Below, piece by piece: positions 1 through 6,693 of a stretch of DNA of 8,166 nt (position 1 is its first letter; every line of letters starts with the position of its first letter). This DNA comes from an uncultured Bacteroidota bacterium (lineage in GTDB: Bacteria; Bacteroidota; Bacteroidia; UKL13-3): assembly GCA_903907885.1 (NCBI GenBank), contig CAIVPY010000041.1, forward strand, positions 1 to 8,166, written 5' to 3'. The notes beneath the pieces are model-generated. The model worked only from the letters and a program-made list of their open reading frames with translations. It ran no database searches and was not told the origin of the DNA. A program made the translations under genes and the position numbers.

Positions 1-3000
1 ACATTGCTAATGTTGTTGTTTTGAATAGTGGTATAATCATTATCAGCACCGTTGGCTAAGCCTGATGCAGCACCACCCACAACAATACCATAGCTGCCAA
101 TAGTTGACGAGCCATTTGAAAGGTTACAGTTTTTAATGCTGTTATAAGTAGCACCTAAACCTGTACCTAAAGTATTTATTTGAATGATAGAAGTTCCAGT
201 ACCCACTGAAGTATTACCTATACTTAAGTTACGAGTAGTAGTACCATTGTTTGAACCATCAATGGTAGTGTAATCAGCACCATTTAATAAAAAGATACTT
301 GTTCCTGAATTACCAGTAATGGTAGAACTTACACCTATTGCTGGTTTAATAGTAAATGTGTTGGTAGCAGTTTGACCTAAATCTGAAATAAGAATTGGGA
401 AAGTACCTTCATATTTTGTACCATCATAGTTTGATGATAATGAAAGCGTAACAGGACCAGCTAATGCTTTTCCTACTGAAAGGTTGGCAGTAGCCGCAGC
501 ACCTGCACCGGTAGCGCTTGTAATAACAACAGTTGGAGCAGAAGTATATCCTGTACCTACTGAAGTAATCAAAATACGTGTAACCACACCACCTGTAACA
601 TAAGCAGTAGCTTGTGCTCCAGCTCCACCACCACCTGTAAAGGTAATAGCAGGTGCTGTTAAATATCCTGAACCACCAGCGTTAACATATACAGATTTAA
701 TTTGGTTTGGAACCACATCTGATAGAGCTTCACCTAACGAAACATAATCAGCACCTGAAGCTAAACCAGCACCGTTTCCACCAATGGTATATGTACCAGT
801 CCAAGAACCTAGGATGGTATATGACTCAGGCGAAGCAGGAGCTGCTGAACATGAAGGTGGATTGATATAGCGAATGCCTGAAGAGTATGGTACCACACTT
901 ACATTGTTTGCTGTGCTCTTGTCTTGTGCAGCTATATAGTAGGTTATCATATCGTTTACAGAACCACCACCAAAAGTGAAAGTAAAAGTAGTAAAACTAC
1001 CAGGCACATATGTAGCAGTTACAGCAGTATAAGTACCTGAAGGCATTTTCCAATACAATACTGGCATGCCTACACCTACAGTATCCACCCCGCTCTTATC
1101 TTTAATAGTAGCAGTTAAGGTAACTGGTGCTGTGCTAGTAGTATTAGCAATTTTAGTGTAAACAATAGATGGACCTGAAATATCACCAGGTGTTAAATCC
1201 ATTTCTTGTGCACCCATATCAGGAGCAGTACCGCCACCGTATGTTTGACCTAATAGTGGAAAAGTTGCACGTGCGCTATCTGCAGCATAATCTGCCTTAT
1301 AACCTGAAATGATTGCTCCACCACTTTCTACTTCGGTAACAGTTGTTGGGTTTAATTGTAAGAAATTAGCACCCCCCGGAGTTGAAGTGTTTAGGAAAGC
1401 ACAATCTTCGCTAATGCTATTTGATTCTCTTGGAGAAACCATACCTTGGTAAGTTCCATTAGCAGTAGCTGTAGTTACACCATCGCTATATATACCAGTT
1501 GGGCAATAAAAATTGTTATTGTTGCTTGTACTAGCAAAGTTGGTTAAAATATTTGAACTTCTTCTGAAAGCTACTGATGTACCTGTACCGGTTGGTGCAA
1601 CTTTATTAATAACCATATTATTAATCATGTTCAAACTGCTAATAGTAGCCGTAGCACTGGTAGTGTGCCAAATACCATACGCACCAAAATTAGTACCCGT
1701 AGAGGTAGCTGATAGATAGATGGTGTTATAATATAAGTTCACTGTAGATGGAGATAATGTTGAAGTAACATTGATACCATACACAGATGCCTGAGCTGAA
1801 GTACCACTTGTTACACCTGTTAAGGCATTGGTTTCAGAAAGCAAATTGTTGTAAACATTGCTAATGGTAGCACCTGCAACAGCTATCAAGTTAATCTTAG
1901 TATTTGGACCTGTTGTGCTAGCAAATAGGTTATATATTTTGTTACGATACACATTGTTTAAGGTACCACCTGATACATAAATACCGTGTATGGTAGCACT
2001 ACCTGTACTAGCACCTGTCGTGATATTTGAAATTTCGTTATCGTGGCAATAATTGGCAGTTAATGTACCACCTAAAAAGATACCGTAGATAGTGGGACTA
2101 CTTGCTCCAGCAGCCGAAGCACTTAAATTACTAAATACGTTTTTATATACGTTAAATGATACCGGTGTGGTATTAGAACAATAAATACCATAAATACCAG
2201 GGCTACTTGTATAAGTAGAACTCAAGTTGAAAGTATTCAATGTATCCATATTGGTTCCATAATAATGGTACATACCATATATTGTACTTAAATATCCAGA
2301 AGCACTTATGTTATTATTGGTAATGTATTTTACAGTAGCTAAACTAGAACCATCAAAATTATAAATACCATAAAAAAGACCAGATGTAGTTTGATTAGGT
2401 CCCACAAAACTGATATTGTTATTACTTATAGAATATAAAGTAGAAGTAGAAGAACTGCTACCACCATAAATACCGTACATACTACCACCATTAGCCGTTC
2501 CACCTGTTCTATCCATATTAATATTATTGTAGTCAATATTTAAACGGTATTTAGTAATAGGTATATAAACACCGTAAGTATATCCACCATTACCATACAT
2601 TTTTCCAGTTCTACCTGTTGTTAAAGTATTATAGCTAATGTTGGCGGTACTATCTGTGGCACCTGTGCAATAAATAAAATATTGATAACCTGTAGAATTA
2701 TAGCTTCCAGTTGGATTTTCATTGGTTAAAAACACGTTACCATTTCCTGGTGTTGAGTTTCCAATTGTTTTTGAGTAACAAGATAAACTAGCATAATAAG
2801 CATAGTTGTAACCACTTGATGTAATAGTAAAAGAACCCGCATTAATGGTTTTGATATTGGTAACAGAATCTCCTAAAACAGTAACCGTAGCATTGGTACT
2901 TCCTGGTACATATATACCATAGTTGTAACCAGAGTGTGTATATGAAGCCGTTGGCGCATTCATGGTTTGGTTAAAGTTAACCACATTGTAATTTACAGTA

Positions 3001-4235
3001 GCACCAGCACAAGGATAACTGGCTTTAATACCATAATCAGATGCTGAGATCGTAGTAATTGAAGTGTGATTAATGTTAATCTTATTGTTATTACAAGCAA
3101 TGGTAGTAGTTGGAATAGCATAACCAAAATCAATACCATATATTGAATTAACCGAAGTTTGAGTTAAAGTAATGGTATTATCACTAATAGTAGAAGTGGT
3201 AGCCGGAACAGCTGTAGTAGGAGCTGTACCATACGAATTATATACACCACCACTTGCCAAAGTTAATGCAGCATAGTTGGTAATGGTATTATATCTAATG
3301 TTGATACCTAATACTGAATTTCTGAAATAGATACCTGTTACATAAGAATTCGACATAAGATTCCATGACAAATCAGGTGCAATGTTTGAAACACCAAAAG
3401 TAATGGTGTTACCTGTAGATAAAGAAGTACCTCCAATATCGTTTCCTGTTTCGTAAACGGTAGCTGTTTGAGCAACACCCACAAAATAAATACCATGAGC
3501 CACACCCGAAATGGTGTTACCATATATTTTATTATTAGAGTTTGTACCTGCCACAGATGTTGCTAATCTTGCAGTGGCTGGAGCAGTGTGTGCTGAAGCA
3601 CATGAAGAGAAAATACCAATAGCATTACGGTACGTTGCTGCACCGTTGCTCATTATAATGGTATTGTTTTGAATGGTGTTGTTACTAGCACCATTGGTAA
3701 ATGATGAAGAAAGCAATGCCACACCAAACTCAGTCATTTTCTGAGTAGCCATTGGCAAATCAGCATTGTTAGATGCATTTTCTCTAATGTTAAAGTTTTG
3801 AATGGTAACATAATGAGAACCGATTAGTTTTACAACCGCATCAGATTGTCCCGTAGCAGCACCACCTGCAGTGGCAATAGCGGGTGCATAAATAGTAGCA
3901 CCACCACCATCAATAACTACATAGTTAGATACTGTAGAAAGAGAATCGTAAATCTTGAAACCTCCTGCTGGAGCTGTTTCAGACGTACCACCGGTTACAG
4001 TAAGTGTTACTGGACCTGAAAATGACGTAGCCAAATTCAAATCTGCAATAGCACTTGCTAATGAAGAATAAGACGATGCCATGTTTGGAAGTGTGTTACT
4101 TCCGTTTGTCACCGTTACCGTCAGCTGGGCTTGAGCCCTCGACAGTCCTGCAATGAGGGCGATTAAAAAGACGACCGTTTTGATCGTCATTTTAAACCCT
4201 TTGTTAAACGTTTGTAGTTGTTTAAACTGGTTCAT
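1..4235 (-). CDS. Giant secreted beta-helix repeat protein, probable T9SS cargo (partial, 3' end outside window)
   Basis: The frame stays open from the ATG at 4235 to the window edge, giving at least 1411 codons. Residues 16-36 form a signal peptide (hydrophobic VVFLIALIAGL, then A-Q-A before Q37). Residues 56-80 (YSSLASAIADLN..GPVTLTV) open a right-handed parallel beta-helix region rich in Asn ladders such as NNTIQNNTI and in Y-G-I-Y turns, running to about residue 900. D1006-M-G-A-Q-E resembles the DIGA-E motif that often closes such helices. Residues about 1015-1105 look like an Ig-like beta-sandwich, about 1179-1256 hold two Gly-rich repeats, and a second beta-helix module starts near 1260. 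I infer a cell-surface or extracellular protein, probably adhesive or structural; no catalytic residues are recognisable. An alternative start at 4190 (Met16) has AAAGGG six bases upstream and gives a 21-residue signal peptide; it is at least as likely. Residue numbers here count from 4235. The gene is divergent from dnaB. Confidence 0.9.
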   Translation of the reverse strand, partial: MNQFKQLQTFNKGFKMTIKTVVFLIALIAGLSRAQAQLTVTVTNGSNTLPNMASSYSSLASAIADLNLATSFSGPVTLTVTGGTSETAPAGGFKIYDSLSTVSNYVVIDGGGATIYAPAIATAGGAATGQSDAVVKLIGSHYVTIQNFNIRENASNNADLPMATQKMTEFGVALLSSSFTNGASNNTIQNNTIIMSNGAATYRNAIGIFSSCASAHTAPATARLATSVAGTNSNNKIYGNTISGVAHGIYFVGVAQTATVYETGNDIGGTSLSTGNTITFGVSNIAPDLSWNLMSNSYVTGIYFRNSVLGINIRYNTITNYAALTLASGGVYNSYGTAPTTAVPATTSTISDNTITLTQTSVNSIYGIDFGYAIPTTTIACNNNKININHTSITTISASDYGIKASYPCAGATVNYNVVNFNQTMNAPTASYTHSGYNYGIYVPGSTNATVTVLGDSVTNIKTINAGSFTITSSGYNYAYYASLSCYSKTIGNSTPGNGNVFLTNENPTGSYNSTGYQYFIYCTGATDSTANISYNTLTTGRTGKMYGNGGYTYGVYIPITKYRLNIDYNNINMDRTGGTANGGSMYGIYGGSSSSTSTLYSISNNNISFVGPNQTTSGLFYGIYNFDGSSLATVKYITNNNISASGYLSTIYGMYHYYGTNMDTLNTFNLSSTYTSSPGIYGIYCSNTTPVSFNVYKNVFSNLSASAAGASSPTIYGIFLGGTLTANYCHDNEISNITTGASTGSATIHGIYVSGGTLNNVYRNKIYNLFASTTGPNTKINLIAVAGATISNVYNNLLSETNALTGVTSGTSAQASVYGINVTSTLSPSTVNLYYNTIYLSATSTGTNFGAYGIWHTTSATATISSLNMINNMVINKVAPTGTGTSVAFRRSSNILTNFASTSNNNNFYCPTGIYSDGVTTATANGTYQGMVSPRESNSISEDCAFLNTSTPGGANFLQLNPTTVTEVESGGAIISGYKADYAADSARATFPLLGQTYGGGTAPDMGAQEMDLTPGDISGPSIVYTKIANTTSTAPVTLTATIKDKSGVDTVGVGMPVLYWKMPSGTYTAVTATYVPGSFTTFTFTFGGGSVNDMITYYIAAQDKSTANNVSVVPYSSGIRYINPPSCSAAPASPESYTILGSWTGTYTIGGNGAGLASGADYVSLGEALSDVVPNQIKSVYVNAGGSGYLTAPAITFTGGGGAGAQATAYVTGGVVTRILITSVGTGYTSAPTVVITSATGAGAAATANLSVGKALAGPVTLSLSSNYDGTKYEGTFPILISDLGQTATNTFTIKPAIGVSSTITGNSGTSIFLLNGADYTTIDGSNNGTTTRNLSIGNTSVGTGTSIIQINTLGTGLGATYNSIKNCNLSNGSSTIGSYGIVVGGAASGLANGADNDYTTIQNNNISN
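468..701 (-). repeat. Two Gly-rich G-x-G-Y..AP repeats within the giant protein
   Basis: Residues about 1179-1256 contain two units of about 39 residues. The first reads GGSGYLTAPAITFTGGGGAG and continues AQATAYV; the second reads VGTGYTSAPTVVITSATGAG and continues AAATANL. Both share GxGY, AP, a beta strand and a GAGAxATA tail. Similar GSGYTSAPTV repeats are, from memory, widespread in bacterial surface proteins and phage structural proteins, probably as small all-beta units. Here they separate two halves of what looks like a single beta-helix cap sequence, so they may be an inserted cassette. Confidence 0.75.
1577..3140 (-). repeat. Fifteen degenerate ~35-residue beta-helix repeats (Y-G-I-Y motif) inside the giant protein
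   Basis: A Y/H-G-I-Y/F/D/K/N/W motif, or a decayed version of it, recurs at residues 366, 401, 439, 478, 519, 554, 587, 622, 653, 682, 717, 750, 782, 819 and 853 of the partial protein. The spacing is 29-41 residues with a mean near 35 (about 104 bases). On the plus strand the motif shows as repeated ATACCATA or ATACCGTA. Each unit also carries an N-N-x-I type strand, as in NNNISF and NNNISAS. Units are diverged in DNA, so this is an old protein repeat rather than a recent tandem duplication. The pattern fits successive turns of a parallel beta-helix with stacked Asn and Tyr residues. Copies at 478, 519 and 782 are weak (YAYY, YFIY, NLIA). Confidence 0.8.
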
Positions 4236-4312
4236 ATTTTATTGGTTTAAATTGTTTTTTGTGTGGTAAATATTTAATATAGAAGTGAGAAAAAAAAGTA
4301 GAATTTTAACTA

Positions 4313-4339
4313 CAAGCCTAGAAATGCCTGAAAATACAA
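4313..4339 (-). promoter_or_regulatory. Candidate Bacteroidota-type promoter of the giant protein gene
   Basis: Reading the minus strand, TTG (4339-4337) is followed after 16 bases by TAGGCTTG (4320-4313), which matches the TAnnTTTG -7 element at five of its six fixed positions. The spacing is one base shorter than the 17-23 range reported for Flavobacterium. Transcription would begin near 4306 and leave a leader of about 70 bases. Short overlapping dyads (ACAAC/GTTGT at 4336-4350 and CTGA/TCAG at 4340-4353) cover the TTG. The assignment rests on motif matching only. Confidence 0.3.
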
Positions 4340-4426
4340 CTGATTGTTGTCAGTAAAAAATTTTGTATTTGCATTATTTACAAGGCATTCGCGGCTATTT
4401 TTAATAATTTTATAGATCATGTAAAA

Positions 4427-4441
4427 TATCAATCATTGATA
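4427..4441. promoter_or_regulatory. Perfect 15-base dyad, possible operator
   Basis: TATCAAT-C-ATTGATA is a perfect inverted repeat of two seven-base arms around one central base. It lies about 190 bases upstream of the giant protein's first ATG and about 105 bases beyond the candidate promoter. The odd-length, AT-rich dyad has the form of a binding site for a dimeric regulator. Its distance from either start and the AT-rich background keep this tentative. Confidence 0.3.
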
Positions 4442-4651
4442 AAAACGCAGTCAAAATTTTACCAAATGCGACATTTTATTAAAAAATTTAATGGTAAAAC
4501 CGAAATTTAAAGGGTAAAAGATGTTTGTTTAGAATTGACATTTTCATTTTTGAACGTCATCCTATGTTTTTGAACTGTTGATTAAAAAGAAAATAATGCT
4601 ACTTTATTTACCAATGAAATAGAAGAGAAGAAAAGGAGCAAAATTAAGTCA

Positions 4652-4727
4652 CGTCATTGCGAACATAGTGAAGCAATCTGAAAAAAAATAAGATAGCTTT
4701 GACCCTTTCGAACGAGTAGCCATGACG
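4652..4727. repeat. Imperfect palindromic dispersed repeat (CGTCATTGCGA..GAAGCAATCT family)
   Basis: The outer arms CGTCATTGC (4652-4660) and GCCATGACG (4719-4727) pair at eight of nine positions. The inner arms GAAGCAATCT (4670-4679) and AGATAGCTTT (4691-4700) pair at eight of ten, around an A-rich loop of 11 bases. The middle segments do not pair well. From memory, CGTCATTGCGAGG..GAAGCAATCT with its inverted partner is a short palindromic repeat scattered between genes in many Bacteroidota genomes. This looks like a diverged copy. It encodes nothing. A related fragment lies at 8034-8061. Confidence 0.6.
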
Positions 4728-5050
4728 GCATAACTATTTTAAACGGAACTCTGAAATATGCCTAATACAGCGGAAGTTGTAAGCAAAATGAAATTAAGTT
4801 AATTCATATCCCTACCTATGGCTATAAATTAAACTTTAAGATGTAAACTTTTTAAATGTTAAGAAATTATTATGTATCTGAAAGCTATGCCCATTAAGAA
4901 AATGAAAATTGGGCGACTCAGAAGAAGCCAAAAAATATAATGAGCACATATGTGAATAAGCTTAGTTTGATAGCTAATAACTTAGATGTGTTTTACAAAA
5001 CTATCAACAATCAACAAACAATATTTTTAGTATTTGTTAACAACAGATAT

Positions 5051-5084
5051 TTGCTTTAAAATAGTTTTAATAAACATATCTTCG
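5051..5084 (+). promoter_or_regulatory. Candidate Bacteroidota-type promoter of dnaB
   Basis: TTG at 5051-5053 is followed after 23 bases by TATCTTCG at 5077-5084. That sequence matches the TAnnTTTG -7 element of Bacteroidota at five of six fixed positions, and TATCTTTG is a frequent form of it. Transcription would start near 5090, leaving a leader of about 25 bases before the ATG at 5115. There is no clear Shine-Dalgarno sequence; the leader is A-rich (AAACAAAGAAT), as is usual in this phylum. Confidence 0.45.
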
Positions 5085-5114
5085 GAGCTATATAATTTTT
5101 AGTAAACAAAGAAT

Positions 5115-6650
5115 ATGGCAGAATATTTTCCAAATAATACCAAACGCAAACCTCGACTAAGTGCAAGTACTGTTATAGAAGGAGGAAAACTGCCTCCACA
5201 GGCTACCGACTTAGAAGAAGCGGTATTAGGAGCATTAATGCTCGAAAAAACTGCTATTACTGAGGTTGCAGAAATATTAAAGGTTGCCAGCTTTTATAAA
5301 GAATCACATCGCATTATTTATCAAAGCATGGTTGATTTATTTAGCCGTGCCGAACCAATTGATATTTTAACCGTTACCTCCGATTTAAGAAAAAAAGCTT
5401 GCTTGGATGTTGTAGGTGGTGCTTATTATATAACCCAACTTACCAATAAAGTATCATCAGCAGCCAACATTAAATACCATGCTCAAATAATAGCCGAAAA
5501 GTTTTTGCAACGTGAGCTCATTCGTATATCAACCGAAATACAAACTGAAGCTTATGAAGACGATAAAGATGCCTTTGAACTATTAGACAGCAGCGAGCGT
5601 AAATTGTTTGAAGTATCACAAGGCAATATCAAAAAAGATGTGCGTGGCATTAATGCGGTTGTTAAAGAAGCATTGGTCGAAATTAATAGCCTTAAAGATA
5701 AAGAAAATGGAATGACGGGTATTTCATCAGGTTTTGCCCGATTGGATAAAGTAACAGCAGGTTTCCAAAAATCAGATTTAATTATCATAGCTGCTCGCCC
5801 TGGTATGGGTAAAACAGCTTTGGCATTAAGCTTGGCTCGTAATGCCTCGTTAATATCTGATGAAAAGCCAAGAAGTGTTGCCATATTCTCATTAGAAATG
5901 AGCAGCAAACAATTGGTTACTCGTATGCTGAGTAGCGAGTCTGAAATTGAAGGTGATAAACTAAAAAGAGGAACTCTTGCCGACCATGAATGGCAACAAC
6001 TGAATACCCGTATAGCAAAGCTGAATGATGCACCAATATTTATAGATGATACGCCTGCATTAACCGTATTTGAACTTAGGGCTAAATGTAGAAGACTAAA
6101 ACAACAACACAATATTGAAATGATTGTGATCGACTACCTTCAGTTGATGCGTGGCGATGACCCAAATAACAAAAATGGTAACCGTGAGCAAGAAGTAAGT
6201 TATGTTTCGCGTTCGTTAAAAGCCTTGGCCAAAGAGCTTGATGTGCCTGTAATTGCTTTGGCTCAATTGAGTCGTGCAGGTGAAAAACGTGGTAATACAG
6301 CAACCCCAATGTTGAGTGACTTGCGTGAATCAGGTTCTATTGAGCAAGATGCCGATATGGTAATGTTTATTTATAGACCAGAATACTATGAATTGACTGA
6401 ATGGGATGACGGAACACCTACACATGGACAGGCTGAATTGATTATTGCCAAACATAGAAATGGAGAAACTGGCAAAATCCGTTTGAGGTACATTGGCAAA
6501 TATACCAAGTTTGCCGACCTAGATGCCAACTACCAACAAGATCAAGAAATGTTAAACGACTTGCCCAATCCTGGTAGCATTACCATTAGCTCTAAAATTA
6601 ATACTTGGAACAACGATGAAGATGATAATTCAGGACCTGCTCCTTTCTAA
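5115..6650 (+). CDS. dnaB: Replicative DNA helicase DnaB
   Basis: This 511-residue protein is the hexameric 5'-3' helicase that unwinds DNA at the replication fork and interacts with primase and the helicase loader. Residues about 27-130 (PQATDLEEAVLGALML..) are the helical N-terminal domain. A linker near 165-200 leads into the RecA-like motor at about 200-465. Walker A is ARPGMGKT at 227-234 with Lys233, and Walker B is IVIDYLQLM at 337-345 with Asp340. ALAQLSR (381-387) and DLRESGSIEQDADM (402-415) are typical DnaB signatures, and KHRNGETG (446-453) carries the conserved finger residues Lys446 and Arg448. No intein interrupts these motifs. It is somewhat longer than the 471-residue E. coli protein because of a hydrophilic N-terminus and an acidic tail of about 40 residues ending DEDDNSGPAPF. 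The ATG at 5115 gives the expected N-terminus. The plug gene follows 43 bases downstream on the same strand. Confidence 0.97.
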   Translation: MAEYFPNNTKRKPRLSASTVIEGGKLPPQATDLEEAVLGALMLEKTAITEVAEILKVASFYKESHRIIYQSMVDLFSRAEPIDILTVTSDLRKKACLDVVGGAYYITQLTNKVSSAANIKYHAQIIAEKFLQRELIRISTEIQTEAYEDDKDAFELLDSSERKLFEVSQGNIKKDVRGINAVVKEALVEINSLKDKENGMTGISSGFARLDKVTAGFQKSDLIIIAARPGMGKTALALSLARNASLISDEKPRSVAIFSLEMSSKQLVTRMLSSESEIEGDKLKRGTLADHEWQQLNTRIAKLNDAPIFIDDTPALTVFELRAKCRRLKQQHNIEMIVIDYLQLMRGDDPNNKNGNREQEVSYVSRSLKALAKELDVPVIALAQLSRAGEKRGNTATPMLSDLRESGSIEQDADMVMFIYRPEYYELTEWDDGTPTHGQAELIIAKHRNGETGKIRLRYIGKYTKFADLDANYQQDQEMLNDLPNPGSITISSKINTWNNDEDDNSGPAPF

Positions 6651-6684
6651 TATGAATCTTTTTTTTTATTTCGTCAATCAATAA

Positions 6685-6692
6685 TACCTTAG
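6685..6692 (+). promoter_or_regulatory. Weak -7-like element just before the plug gene
   Basis: TACCTTAG matches TAnnTTTG at five of six fixed positions. No TTG lies at the right distance; the upstream stretch is a run of nine T (6659-6667). If used, transcription would start near 6698, inside the longest reading of the plug gene, and translation would then have to start at 6715 or 6718. Co-transcription with dnaB is an equally good explanation for the gene's expression. Confidence 0.22.
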
Positions 6693-6693
6693 C

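Larger units (their letters stand above)
4236..5114. other. 879-base divergent intergenic region without a gene
   Basis: This AT-rich stretch separates two divergent genes. I find no open frame longer than about 22 codons with support, and no tRNA or known RNA. It contains the two candidate promoters, the 4427-4441 dyad and the 4652-4727 palindrome listed separately. Smaller structures are a direct repeat TTTTTGAAC at 4547-4555 and 4567-4575, a tandem ATCAACA at 5003-5016, and a perfect ten-base palindrome TTGTTAACAA at 5034-5043. The last two lie 70-110 bases before dnaB and could bind a regulator, but in DNA this AT-rich they may be chance. The part from 4442 to 4651 and the part from 4728 to 5000 show nothing else recognisable. 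Confidence 0.7.

Noticed and set aside
1513..1719. 68-codon plus-strand frame with a hydrophobic translation
   Set aside because: It is antisense to the giant protein. The hydrophobic residues (Leu, Val, Ile) arise from reading Asn, Thr and Ser codons backwards, so it is not a real membrane peptide.
3338..3523. 61-codon minus-strand frame
   Set aside because: It overlaps the giant gene in another frame of the same strand; the giant frame has a signal peptide and continuous repeats through this stretch.
4872..4940. 22-codon basic open frame (starts MYLKAMPIKK)
   Set aside because: It is too short to support, has no Shine-Dalgarno or promoter match, and its Lys/Arg content reflects the A-rich sequence.
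5552..6112. 186-codon open frame on the minus strand inside dnaB
   Set aside because: It is antisense to strongly conserved helicase motifs, its translation is rich in Ser and Leu with no recognisable domain, and it is best explained as a by-product of dnaB codon use.
6082..6309. 75-codon minus-strand frame inside dnaB
   Set aside because: It lies antisense to the Walker B region of dnaB and has no domain or start signal.
6659..6667. Run of nine T after dnaB as an intrinsic terminator
   Set aside because: No GC-rich hairpin precedes it, so it is more likely an AT-rich spacer within a possible dnaB-plug transcript.
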